From Actinomadura rayongensis (GTDB lineage Bacteria; Actinomycetota; Actinomycetes; Streptosporangiales; Streptosporangiaceae), in contig NZ_WUTW01000003.1 in the NCBI RefSeq assembly GCF_009831215.1, forward strand, positions 249,325 through 313,324: a DNA stretch of 64,000 bases. The letters run 5' to 3'. Below are positions 1 to 7,747 of this stretch, in pieces (within the stretch, counting starts at the first letter, position 1; every line of letters starts with the position of its first letter). Position numbers and translations under genes: made by a program. Under the pieces are notes generated by a model that saw nothing but the letters and a program-made list of their open reading frames with translations, was not told the origin of the DNA and did no database searches.

Positions 1-114
1 CGGCGGCATCGGGGTGAGGTCGACACGGGATCGCAGGATCTCGTACGACCGGACCTCGATCGGGTGGGGTTGGCGGACGGTCACGCGGTCTCCTGGCTGG
101 GTCGGGGCGGTCAT
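1..114 (-). CDS. cobH: Precorrin-8X methylmutase, N-terminal fragment cut by the window edge
   Basis: The visible 38 codons on the minus strand read on from an ATG at 114 and contain HPIEVRSYEILRSR, which matches the conserved N-terminus of CobH/CbiC. This enzyme moves the C11 methyl group to C12 to form hydrogenobyrinic acid (or its cobalt form). The ATG overlaps the stop codon of the upstream cobE-like gene by four bases, so it is translationally coupled and is the last visible gene of the riboswitch-led B12 operon. A GTG about 11 codons further in is an alternative start. The catalytic histidine region lies outside the window, so integrity cannot be judged. Confidence 0.85.
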   Translation of the reverse strand, partial: MTAPTQPGDRVTVRQPHPIEVRSYEILRSRVDLTPMPP

Positions 115-500
115 CGGGGCGCGGCTCCGGCGAGCGCGGCGGTGGCGTGCGGGGTCGTCGTGCGGGCGACGAGCAGCACGGCCCGTCCCAGGGTACGAGC
201 GGTGCGCAGGGCCGCCGCCTCCGCGACCGACGGGGTCCCGGTGCGGGCGCGGACGGCCTCGGACGGATGCGGCACGGCCACGTCCGCCAGCTCCCCGGCC
301 GCGTGCCCGACGATCTCCCAGCCGCGCGCGGCGGCCACCTCGACCAGCGCGGGCGCCGTCGCCCGGTCCGCGAGCGTGGCGAGGACCCGCACGTCGCCGG
401 AACGCGCGCCCGCCGCCGCGAGCACCCGGTCCACCAGCGCGCCGATCTCGGCCGCGTCCGCCCGCGAGGACAGGCCGACGCCGACGACGAGCGCCGTCAC
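111..500 (-). CDS. CobE / CbiG C-terminal domain-like cobalamin biosynthesis protein
   Basis: This 129-aa protein starts at GTG 500 and reads VTALVVGVGLSSRADAAEI. It ends with the NPSEAV-like signature (HPSEAVRARTGTPSVAEAAAL) typical of CobE and of the C-terminal domain of CbiG. CbiG opens the delta-lactone of cobalt-precorrin-5A; CobE is the stand-alone homologue of its C-terminal domain, with a less clear role. The frame stays open up to 812, but the upstream part is Arg-rich and encoded by intergenic repeats, so the GTG at 500 is preferred. The gene overlaps cobH by four bases. Its neighbours are all B12 genes, which supports the call. Confidence 0.75.
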   Translation of the reverse strand: MTALVVGVGLSSRADAAEIGALVDRVLAAAGARSGDVRVLATLADRATAPALVEVAAARGWEIVGHAAGELADVAVPHPSEAVRARTGTPSVAEAAALRTARTLGRAVLLVARTTTPHATAALAGAAPR

Positions 501-528
501 CGCACCCCGCCACACGCCCCGACGGAAC

Positions 529-716
529 GCCGACGCGCGGCGGGCGGGCGTTCGAGCAGCTCCCCGGCGCGGACACTGCGCGCGAGCTCGACGGGCATCG
601 CGACAGGGCGCCGACGCGCGGCGGGCGGGCGTTCGAGCAGTTCCCCAGCGCGGACACTGCGCGCGAGCTCGAACGCGACAGGGCGCCGACGCGCGGCGGG
701 CGGGCGCTCGGGGCGG
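529..716. repeat. Three GC-rich direct repeats between cobL and the cobE-like gene
   Basis: A unit beginning CGCCGACGCGCGGCGGGCGG starts at 529, 609 and 684. Copies 1 and 2 (80 and 75 bp) share the following stretch through GGACACTGCGCGCGAGCTCG and differ by a short indel before CGCGACAGGG. Copy 3 is cut after about 33 bp. The repeats fill most of the 316-bp gap (501-816) in an operon whose other junctions mostly overlap by four bases. They contain no convincing gene. They may form structured RNA within the polycistronic message, or be a dispersed genomic repeat. Confidence 0.7.
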
Positions 717-816
717 TCCGCGCCGCAGGCGCGTTGAACGAGCGCGCTCGGCGCGGCCCGGCGAGGGAACGCCGGGGCGTCGCGGCCTGGCCGGTCTGCT
801 GGGCGGGCGCATGCGG

Positions 817-1722
817 TCACTGGAGGGCGCCCAGGGTTTCGACGGGGCGTTGTGGGGCCTCGGGCGGGCGGACGGGGAGGTCCGCGGTGCGGGTGCCGTG
901 GACGACCGCCAGGCCGGCGAGGATTACGGAGCCCGTGGTGAAGCCCGCTGTGGTGAGGGTTTCGTGGATCGCGTCCGCGTCGGCGGGGGCGACTACCGCC
1001 ACTGCGGCGCGGAGTGCGCGGGGGGCGCAGTGGGCGGCCAGGGACGGATCGCCGGTGACGTGGACGGCGTCCGGTTCGGGCAGCGGCGCCAGGACGGCGG
1101 GCGGTTCTCCGCGCGCCACGGCCACCTTGACGCGGTGCGCCGCGACGTCGGCGCGGATCGCGTCGCGGGCGGCGCGGTCGGCGGCGACCGCCACGGCCGC
1201 CGCGCCGAAGCGGGCGCATTCGACCGCGAGCGGGCCGGCGCCGGGGCCGAGGTCCCAGACCAGGTCGCCGACGCGCGGGCCGAGGCGGGCCAGGGCCAGC
1301 GCGCGGACCTCGGGGGGCGCGGCGGGACGTGTGAACGCGTCCACTGGCAGTGCCCAGGCCACCGGGCCGTGGGCGCCGGCCAGCCAGGACGGCGCGTCGA
1401 AGCGGCCGAACGGGTCCAGGACGAGCACGACCTGCGGGTCGTTCCACGGCCGGGTGGTGGCCTCGGCGGGGCGGACGCGCTCGATGCGCTCGGCGGGGCC
1501 GTCCAGGTCCTCGCAGACGACGAACGTGCGGGGCGTCTGGGGGAACAGCTCGCGCGCCAGCTCGGCCGGGCCCGCGCCGGGGCCGGTGAGGACGGCGACC
1601 TTGCGGTGGGCGCGGCAGGCGTTGGCGGCGCGGCGCAGGTTCCCGTCGCGGGCGGACACGACGAGCGCGTCGGCGGCCGGGAGCCCGGCCCGGTCCAGCG
1701 CCCGCGCGGCGAGCGCGATCAC
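817..1722 (-). CDS. cobL: Precorrin-6Y C5,15-methyltransferase (CobL-type), lacking the front of its CbiE domain
   Basis: The 301-aa protein starts at GTG 1722, overlapping the previous stop codon. Residues from about 15 (ALVVSARDGNLRRAANACRA, then KVAVLTGPGAGPAEL) match the second half of the CbiE C5-methyltransferase domain. Residues from about 130 (PPEVRALALARLGPRVGDL, then DLGPGAGPLAVE) match the CbiT C15-methyltransferase/decarboxylase domain with its SAM-binding loop. Full CobL proteins run to roughly 400 residues; the first hundred or so residues of CbiE, including its N-terminal SAM tetrapyrrole-methylase subdomain, are absent. The CbiT glycine motif is also slightly degenerate. The gene may encode a working CbiT with a vestigial CbiE, or the missing part may be supplied elsewhere. 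Confidence 0.75.
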   Translation of the reverse strand: MIALAARALDRAGLPAADALVVSARDGNLRRAANACRAHRKVAVLTGPGAGPAELARELFPQTPRTFVVCEDLDGPAERIERVRPAEATTRPWNDPQVVLVLDPFGRFDAPSWLAGAHGPVAWALPVDAFTRPAAPPEVRALALARLGPRVGDLVWDLGPGAGPLAVECARFGAAAVAVAADRAARDAIRADVAAHRVKVAVARGEPPAVLAPLPEPDAVHVTGDPSLAAHCAPRALRAAVAVVAPADADAIHETLTTAGFTTGSVILAGLAVVHGTRTADLPVRPPEAPQRPVETLGALQ

Positions 1723-2117
1723 CGTACGGGCGCCGTTCGGCCGAACATGCCGGTCATGCGGCCGGTCGCGTCCACCAGGACGACCTGGGCGGCGGCGACG
1801 TCGAGCGTGTCCGCGACGCGGCGGCACAGCTCGCGCCCGCAGCGGCCGAGCGCCCCGGCGGCCTCCCACTCGGCGGGCGGCGGCGCGTCCATGGCGGCGG
1901 CGATCTCGGCGAGGACGGGCGCGCCGCCCGCCGCGTCCGCCAGCTCGGCGAAGCGGCCGACGACGACCGTGTCGAGGCCGTGCGCGGCGGCCTCGCGGGC
2001 GGCGGCGGGCAGCGTGGCGGGGTCGGCGCGGACGATCCGGGCGGCGGGCACCTGCGGCAGCAGCGCGCGGGCGGCGTCGCGGGCGCCGTCCCCCGCGCAG
2101 AGGACGAGTGCGTTCAT
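1719..2117 (-). CDS. Unknown 132-aa protein in the cobalamin operon
   Basis: This gene starts at ATG 2117 and overlaps both neighbours by four bases (the GNAT stop and the cobL GTG), so it belongs to the same translationally coupled operon. It begins MNALVLCAGDGARDAARALL and looks like a small alpha/beta protein with alternating hydrophobic strands (TVVVGRFAEL, QVVLVDATGRMTGMFG). I do not recognise the family. Its position, exactly where the missing N-terminal part of CobL would be encoded, is suggestive, but it does not contain the SAM tetrapyrrole-methylase motifs expected there. A B12-related accessory role is inferred from context only. Confidence 0.65.
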   Translation of the reverse strand: MNALVLCAGDGARDAARALLPQVPAARIVRADPATLPAAAREAAAHGLDTVVVGRFAELADAAGGAPVLAEIAAAMDAPPPAEWEAAGALGRCGRELCRRVADTLDVAAAQVVLVDATGRMTGMFGRTAPVR

Positions 2118-2734
2118 CCCGCCGAGCCTGGTCCGGACGGCGCCGCGCCGGGGTCAGGCGCGCCGGGGACGTCGCGGGCCAGGTCGCGCGCGATCAGCCC
2201 GAACACCACCTGGTCGTGGTGCGCGCCGTCGGCCGACCGCTCCGCGCCCCGGGCCCGTCCCTCGCGCAGGAACCCGGCGTACTCGGCGACGCGGATCGAC
2301 GCGTGGTTGGACGTCAGCGCCCGCAGCTCGACCCGGTACAGGCCGCGCTCGTGCAGCGCCCACCGGACGACGAGCTTCAGCGCCTCGGTGGCGTAGCCGC
2401 GCCGCCGCCACGCGGGCCGCATCCCGTAGCCGACCTCGCAGGTGAGGTTGGACCAGTCGACGCGGAACAGCCCGATCGTGCCGGTCAGCGCGCCGGACGC
2501 CCGGTCGGCGATCGCCAGGTGGACGCCGAGGCCGAGCTTCTGCGGCTGGTGGACGCCGTCCTCGAACCACCAGGCGAGGCGTTCGGCGTCCAGCTCGCGC
2601 GGGAAGTTGGGCGGCAGCCAGTCCTCGCCCGCGCGCAGGACGGCGACGTAGTCCTCAGCGTCGTCCACGGAGAACGGCCGCAGGACGGTCCGCTCCCCCT
2701 CCAGCCGCACCGGGTCGCCGAACCGTCCGGTCAT
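2114..2734 (-). CDS. GNAT-family N-acetyltransferase (RimJ/RimL type)
   Basis: The 206-aa protein starts at ATG 2734, overlapping the cobB stop codon. It opens with a typical RimJ/RimL-like start (VRLEGERTVLRPFSVDDAEDY), carries the acetyl-CoA loop region GYGMRPAWRRRGYATEAL around residues 110-130, and ends with the conserved NHASIRVAEYAGF segment. These are hallmarks of acetyltransferases that modify amino groups of protein N-termini or small molecules. The substrate cannot be inferred. Its placement inside the B12 operon, with four-base overlaps on both sides, indicates co-expression, but no step of cobalamin synthesis needs an acetyltransferase. Confidence 0.85.
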   Translation of the reverse strand: MTGRFGDPVRLEGERTVLRPFSVDDAEDYVAVLRAGEDWLPPNFPRELDAERLAWWFEDGVHQPQKLGLGVHLAIADRASGALTGTIGLFRVDWSNLTCEVGYGMRPAWRRRGYATEALKLVVRWALHERGLYRVELRALTSNHASIRVAEYAGFLREGRARGAERSADGAHHDQVVFGLIARDLARDVPGAPDPGAAPSGPGSAG

Positions 2735-4080
2735 CGGGTCTCCTCCACCAGGCGTCGCGCGGACCAGGGCGTCGCGGCCCAGTGCAGATGCAGGTAGGAG
2801 GCGACGCACGCGCCGCGCACGAAGCCCTCCGGTCCCGCCGGGGACCACTGCCACGCACCGCGGGAGCCGTGCGCCGGCGTGGTCGTGGTGCGGTGGAACT
2901 CGTGGCCGCGCACCCGTTCGCCGGTCCGGGCGACCACCGAGTCGTTGATCGCCACGGCGGCACGGTAGCCGAGTGTGAGACGCGGCGCCATGACTCCGGA
3001 GACATCGGGCAGAACACCGCACATCGGCGCCCCGTCGAGATCGCGGGCGAGGTACAGGAGCCCGGCGCACTCGGCGTAGACGGGCGCCCCGGACGCGGCC
3101 AGCGCGGCGACCTCGGCGCGCAGCGGGACGTTCTCCGACAGCTCCGCCGCGTAGACCTCGGGGAACCCGCCGCCGATGACGAGCCCGCGCGTCCCGGCGG
3201 GCAGCTTCTCGTCGCGCAGCGGGTCGAACCGGACGACCTCCGCGCCCGCCCCGGCCAGCAGCTCCTCGTTCTCGGTGTAGCCGAACGTGAACGCCGGGCC
3301 GCCCGCGACGGCGATCACGGGCCGCTCCCCCGGCGGCGGCGTGCCCGGATCCCAGGCGGCGCCGGTGAGCGGGGGCGCGGTGCGGGCCAGGGCGAGCAGG
3401 GCGTCCAGGTCGCAGGACGCCGCCACCAGCTCCCCGAGCCGCGCCACGGTCGCGACGGCCTCGGCGCTGCGCTCGGCGGCCGGGACGAGCCCGAGGTGCC
3501 GCGACGGCTTGGCCACGTCGTCGCGCCGCCGCAGCGCGCCCAGCACGGGCACGCCGAGCGCCTCGACGGCCTCGCGGCACATGGCCTCGTGGGCGTCCGA
3601 GCCGACGCGGTTGAGGACCACGCCGCCGAGCCGGACCTCGCCGTAGGACGCGAAGCCGTGGACGAGCGCGGCGACGGACCGTCCGGCCGCCGAGGACGCG
3701 TCCACGACCAGCACGACCGGGGCGTCCAGCAGGCGGGCGACGTGCGCGGTGGACGCGAACTCGCCGCCCGAGTCGCCGCCCGGACGGCCCGTCGCGCCGT
3801 CGTAGAGGCCCATCACGCCCTCGATGACCGCGACGTCCGCGCCGGCCGCGCCGTGCTTGAGCAGCGGGACGAGCAGGTCCTCGCCGGACAGCCACGCGTC
3901 CAGGTTCCGTCCCGGACGTCCGGCGGCGAGGGCGTGGTAGCCGGGGTCGATGTAGTCCGGGCCGACCTTGTGCGGGGACACCGTGAGGCCGCGTGCGGCG
4001 AACGCGGCCATCAGGCCGGTCGCCACCGTCGTCTTGCCGCTGCCCGACGCGGGCGCGGCGACGACCAGCCGTGCTACCAC
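2731..4080 (-). CDS. cobB: Hydrogenobyrinic/cobyrinic acid a,c-diamide synthase
   Basis: The 449-aa protein starts at GTG 4080, just inside the end of cobO. It has an N-terminal P-loop (APASGSGKTT, about residues 9-18), the KVGPDYIDPGYH and EGVMGLYDG motifs of the CobB/CbiA synthetase domain, and a C-terminal glutamine amidotransferase domain with the nucleophile in YAECAGLLYLA and the GHEFHRT motif. It amidates the a and c side chains of the corrin ring using glutamine and ATP. The length is normal for the family and all key motifs are present. It is translationally coupled to cobO upstream and to the GNAT downstream. Confidence 0.95.
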   Translation of the reverse strand: MVARLVVAAPASGSGKTTVATGLMAAFAARGLTVSPHKVGPDYIDPGYHALAAGRPGRNLDAWLSGEDLLVPLLKHGAAGADVAVIEGVMGLYDGATGRPGGDSGGEFASTAHVARLLDAPVVLVVDASSAAGRSVAALVHGFASYGEVRLGGVVLNRVGSDAHEAMCREAVEALGVPVLGALRRRDDVAKPSRHLGLVPAAERSAEAVATVARLGELVAASCDLDALLALARTAPPLTGAAWDPGTPPPGERPVIAVAGGPAFTFGYTENEELLAGAGAEVVRFDPLRDEKLPAGTRGLVIGGGFPEVYAAELSENVPLRAEVAALAASGAPVYAECAGLLYLARDLDGAPMCGVLPDVSGVMAPRLTLGYRAAVAINDSVVARTGERVRGHEFHRTTTTPAHGSRGAWQWSPAGPEGFVRGACVASYLHLHWAATPWSARRLVEETR

Positions 4081-4676
4081 TCGATGCCCTTCTGGCCCTT
4101 CTGCCCGGCGTCCATCGGGTGCTTCACCTTGGTCATCTCGGTGACGAGGTCGGCGGCGTCCAGCAGGCGCGGGTCGGCGTCCCGGCCGGTGATCACGACG
4201 TGCTGGGTCCCGGGACGGTCGCGCAGGACGGCCACGACCTCGTCCACGTCGATCCATCCCCACTTCATCGGATAGGTGAACTCATCCAGCACGTACAGCC
4301 GGTAGGTCTCGGCGGCCAGGTCCCGCTTGATCTGCGCCCAGCCCTCGCGGGCGTCGGCGGCGTGGTCGTCCTCGCCGCCCGCCTTGCGGATCCAGGACCA
4401 GCCCTCGCCCATCTTGTTCCAGACGACCGTCCCGCCCTCGCCGCCGTCCCCGAGGACGCGCAGCGCCGTCTCCTCGCCGACGCGCCACTTCGCGGACTTC
4501 ACGAACTGGAACACCCCGATCGGCCAGCCCTGGTTCCAGGCGCGCAGCGCGAGCCCGAACGCGGCCGTCGACTTGCCCTTCCCCGGCCCGGTGTGGACGA
4601 CCAGCAGCGGCCGGTTGCGGCGCTCCCGCGTCGTCAGCCCGTCCTGCGGCACGTACTCCGGCTTGCCCTGCGGCAT
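4074..4676 (-). CDS. cobO: Cob(I)yrinic acid a,c-diamide adenosyltransferase
   Basis: The 200-aa protein starts at ATG 4676 and is of normal length for the CobO/BtuR family. It carries the P-loop HTGPGKGKSTAAFG (about residues 28-41), QFVKSAKW, and the conserved VLDEFTYPMKWGW segment. It transfers the adenosyl group from ATP to Co(I) of the corrin. It lies 49 bp downstream of the chelatase gene, and its end overlaps the cobB start by seven bases, so it forms part of the riboswitch-controlled operon. Confidence 0.95.
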   Translation of the reverse strand: MPQGKPEYVPQDGLTTRERRNRPLLVVHTGPGKGKSTAAFGLALRAWNQGWPIGVFQFVKSAKWRVGEETALRVLGDGGEGGTVVWNKMGEGWSWIRKAGGEDDHAADAREGWAQIKRDLAAETYRLYVLDEFTYPMKWGWIDVDEVVAVLRDRPGTQHVVITGRDADPRLLDAADLVTEMTKVKHPMDAGQKGQKGIEW

Positions 4677-4725
4677 GGGGTTCTCCCTTCCTCCGGCCGC
4701 GCGCGCGGCCTGCTGAACGCGGCGC

Positions 4726-6861
4726 TCAGGCGGCGCGATGGGCGCGGACGAGTCCCGCGAGGTTCCCGGCGGCCAGATCGTCCAGCCGGACGGTCTCCGC
4801 GCCGAGCCGGGCGCCGAGCGCGGCGGCCAGGCCGAGCCGCACCGGGCCGGACTCGCAGTCCACGACGACGCATGCGACGCCGTCCAGCAGCGGCGCGGCG
4901 GTGGCCGGGTCCGCGCCGGCCGTGGCGCGGCCGTCGGTGACGAGCACGAGCAGCGGACGCCGCGCCGGGTCGCGCAGCCGCTCGGCGCGCAGCACCCCGG
5001 CGGCCCGGACGAGCCCGGCGGCCAGCGGCGTCCGGCCCCCGGTCGGCAGCCGCTCCAGGCGTCGCGCGCCCGCCTCCACCGAGGACGTGGGCGGCAGCGC
5101 GACCTCGGCGTCCCGGCCCCGGAACGTGATCAGGCCGACCTTGTCGCGGCGCTGGTAGGCGTCGCGCAGCAGGCTGAGCACGGCGCCCTTGACGGCGGTC
5201 ATGCGGCGGCGCGCGGCCATCGAGCCGCTCGCGTCGACGACGAACAGGACGAGGTTGCCCTCGCGTCCGTCGCGCACGGCCGCGCGCAGGTCGCCCGGAC
5301 GCAGCACCAGTCCCGCGCCCGTGCGGCCCCGCGCGCGCTGGCGCGGGGCGGCGGCGCGCAGCGTGGCGGTCAGGTGGAGCCCGGCGGCGCCGGGCCGGTC
5401 GCCGGTCACGCGGCCGTGCGGCGTGCGGGCCTTGGACCGGCGTCCCGGCGCGCCCGCGCCGAGGCCCGGGACGGTGAACAGGCGCGGCTTGTACGCCGCC
5501 CCGGCCGCCACGACGCTCTCCCGCCCGCCGCCCGGCGGACCGTCCTCCGCCCCCGGCGACTCACTCGCACCCGCGCCCGCTTCCGCACGCGCACCCGCAC
5601 GCGCGCCCTCGCCTGCGCCTGCGTCCGCATTCGCGCCCTCGCCCGTACCCGCGTCAGCGCTCGCACCGGCGTTCGCGCCAGTGCCCACGTCGGCGCCGGA
5701 GTTCGCGCCCGCACCCGCGTGCTCGTCAGTGCCCACGTCAGCGCCGGGTCCGGTGGCGTCCTCCGCGCCCGTGGAGCCGCCCGGGCCGTCCGTGGCCCCG
5801 CCGCCGGGGCCGTCCGGGCCGCCGGGGCCGTCGGGGTCGTCGTCGGGGTCGGCGTGCTCGTTCAGGACCTCGTCCAGCCGGTCGCGGTCCAGGCCCGGCG
5901 CGTCGAACGGGTCGCGGCGGCGCCGGTGCGGCAGCGCGAGCCGCGCGGCGTTCCGGACGTCGTCGGAGTTCACCTCGGTCCGCCCGTTCCACGCGGCGAG
6001 CGCGAGCGCCGCGCGGGCCGTGACGAGGTCGGCGCGCAGCCCGTCCACGTCGAACGCCGCGCACACCGCCGTGATCTGCCGCAGCGCCGCGTCGGTCAGC
6101 GCGACGTCCGGCAGCAGCGCGCGGGCGGCGGCGATGCGCCCGGCCAGCTCCGCCTCGGCGGACGCCCACAGCGCCGCGAACGAGCCCGGGTCGTCCTCGA
6201 ACCGCAGCCGCCGCCGCACGACCTCGGCGCGCTCGGCCGGGTCGCGCGTCGCGGCGACCTCGACGGTCAGCCCGAAACGGTCCAGGAGCTGCGGGCGCAG
6301 CTCGCCCTCCTCGGGGTTCATCGTCCCGACGAGCAGGAACCGCGCCGCGTGCCGCACCGACACGCCCTCGCGCTCGACGTGCGACTCGCCCATCGCGGCG
6401 GCGTCCAGCAGCAGGTCCACGAGGTGGTCGTGCAGGAGGTTGACCTCGTCCACGTACAGGACGCCCCGGTGCGCGGCGGCGAGCAGTCCCGGCTCGAACG
6501 CGGTGACGCCCTCGGTCAGCGCCCGCTCGATGTCGAGGGAGCCGGTCAGCCGCTCCTCGGCCGCGCCGACGGGCAGCTCCACCAGCCGCGCCGGACGCTC
6601 ACCGGCGCCCGAGTGCGGCCCGTCGGGGCAGCGCGGGTCGGGCGCGGACGGGTCGCACGAGAAGCGGCAGCCCGGCACGACCGGCACGGGCGGCAGCAGC
6701 GCGGCCAGCGCCCGGACGATCGTGGACTTCGCCGTCCCCTTCTCGCCGCGCACGAGCACACCGCCGACCCGCGGCGACACGGCGTTGACCAGCAGCGCCA
6801 GCTTGAGATCGTCCATGCCGACGATCGCGGAGAACGGGTAGCGCGCGTCGCTGGAGGCCAT
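4726..6861 (-). CDS. Magnesium-chelatase ChlI/ChlD-type fusion, putative cobaltochelatase subunit
   Basis: The 711-aa protein joins an N-terminal AAA+ domain to a C-terminal von Willebrand A domain. The AAA+ part has the Walker A motif GEKGTAKS (39-46), a Walker B region (GVLYVDEVNLLHDH) and GTMNPEEGELRPQLLDRFGL. The VWA part has the MIDAS motif VVDASGSM near residue 540 and TDGRATAG. Such fusions energise metal insertion by CobN; CobN itself is not in this window. The domains are joined by a low-complexity linker (about residues 345-470) of Gly/Ala/Asp/Glu repeats. This is the first gene behind the cobalamin riboswitch. Confidence 0.9.
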   Translation of the reverse strand: MASSDARYPFSAIVGMDDLKLALLVNAVSPRVGGVLVRGEKGTAKSTIVRALAALLPPVPVVPGCRFSCDPSAPDPRCPDGPHSGAGERPARLVELPVGAAEERLTGSLDIERALTEGVTAFEPGLLAAAHRGVLYVDEVNLLHDHLVDLLLDAAAMGESHVEREGVSVRHAARFLLVGTMNPEEGELRPQLLDRFGLTVEVAATRDPAERAEVVRRRLRFEDDPGSFAALWASAEAELAGRIAAARALLPDVALTDAALRQITAVCAAFDVDGLRADLVTARAALALAAWNGRTEVNSDDVRNAARLALPHRRRRDPFDAPGLDRDRLDEVLNEHADPDDDPDGPGGPDGPGGGATDGPGGSTGAEDATGPGADVGTDEHAGAGANSGADVGTGANAGASADAGTGEGANADAGAGEGARAGARAEAGAGASESPGAEDGPPGGGRESVVAAGAAYKPRLFTVPGLGAGAPGRRSKARTPHGRVTGDRPGAAGLHLTATLRAAAPRQRARGRTGAGLVLRPGDLRAAVRDGREGNLVLFVVDASGSMAARRRMTAVKGAVLSLLRDAYQRRDKVGLITFRGRDAEVALPPTSSVEAGARRLERLPTGGRTPLAAGLVRAAGVLRAERLRDPARRPLLVLVTDGRATAGADPATAAPLLDGVACVVVDCESGPVRLGLAAALGARLGAETVRLDDLAAGNLAGLVRAHRAA

Positions 6862-6904
6862 GCCCCACTGTCCTTCCGTCGGGTGTCCACGCCCGTTGGC
6901 GGTC

Positions 6905-7070
6905 CAAGCGGCGGCCGGAGTCTCCTGGCTCCCGGATCACCGTCCGTCCCCGGCCTTCCGGCGTGTCCGCCGTGGCGTCGAGCGTGGGGACGGGCTCCCC
7001 GGTCACAGTTGCGGGACAGCCCCGGATTCGCACCGGGTTCCTCCTGTCCGCCGTCCGCAAGGATCGCACA
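6905..7070 (-). promoter_or_regulatory. Cobalamin (B12) riboswitch
   Basis: Read on the minus strand, the segment contains AGGAACCCGGTGCGAATCCG, then GCTGTCCCGCAACTGTGA, and after a variable stem GAGCCAGGAGACTCCGGCC. These are the conserved core and B12-box-like elements of adenosylcobalamin riboswitches. It ends about 45 bp before the chelatase start codon, so it most likely represses the leftward B12 operon when cofactor is plentiful. In actinomycetes such switches often act on translation; the exact mechanism here cannot be read from sequence. Confidence 0.93.
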
Positions 7071-7095
7071 CTCCCGGCGATCAGGACGAAGACGG

Positions 7096-7539
7096 TCAGG
7101 TAATGGCGAACCAGACGGCCTTGCCGGGTTCGGGATCGCCCAGCCGCGCGACGTCCGCCCGGGTGCCCCACCGGCCGCCCGACAGCTCCCGCACGATCGC
7201 GAGGCCGCGCCCGCAGTCGCCGGACGTCCAGGAGTAGCCCGGCAGCCGCGCGGACGCGTCCCGGTCGAACACGGCGCAGTAGACCGTTCCGGACGCGGCG
7301 TCCCGGCACAGCCACAGCTCGTGCGGACGGCGCCCGGACGCGTGCTGGTGGGCGTTGGTGGCCAGCTCGCTGACCATGAGACGGGCGTCGGCGCGCGCCT
7401 CGGCGGAGACGCCGAGCGCGGCCAGGGCCTCGTCCAGGACGGCCCGGGCGTGCCGGGCGCACTCGGGGCCGTCCGGCAGCGGCCACGTCCAGCCGGCGGG
7501 CGGAGCGAGGGGGTCGGTGGTCTGGGGTGAGACTTTCAC
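7096..7539 (-). CDS. ATP-binding regulator of the anti-sigma (HATPase_c_2) type
   Basis: The 147-aa protein is read from GTG 7539, preceded by GGGAGGACCACCC, a good ribosome-binding site; the frame is open further upstream but lacks support there. It has a histidine-kinase-like ATPase fold: an N box (DARLMVSELATNAHQHASG) and a G box (SGDCGRGLAIVRELSG). Such short proteins act as anti-sigma or AbaA-like regulators in actinomycetes. It is divergent from an XRE gene followed by a DUF397 gene, the arrangement known from WhiJ-like developmental loci. The ligand and partner are unknown. Confidence 0.85.
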   Translation of the reverse strand: MKVSPQTTDPLAPPAGWTWPLPDGPECARHARAVLDEALAALGVSAEARADARLMVSELATNAHQHASGRRPHELWLCRDAASGTVYCAVFDRDASARLPGYSWTSGDCGRGLAIVRELSGGRWGTRADVARLGDPEPGKAVWFAIT

Positions 7540-7747
7540 GGGTGGTCCTCCCGCTCGGGACGCGTTGGGCGGGGGCGCCCCTGGGCAACTCGTCACATTG
7601 CGTCCCCGAGCCGTCACGCGACAGCGTCTCGTGAGAATCTCAGCGGCGCAACTGCCTTCGCCAGATTGCTCCACCGAGTTCGTCAATCCCTGCGGATTCC
7701 GGCAATCACGTTGTGCGACGCCGCGCTGACGGAAAGACTCGCTTGCC

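Noticed and set aside
501..812. Possible 104-residue N-terminal extension of the cobE-like protein
   Set aside because: The extension is encoded by the direct repeats, is Arg-rich with no family counterpart, and the GTG at 500 gives the normal length.
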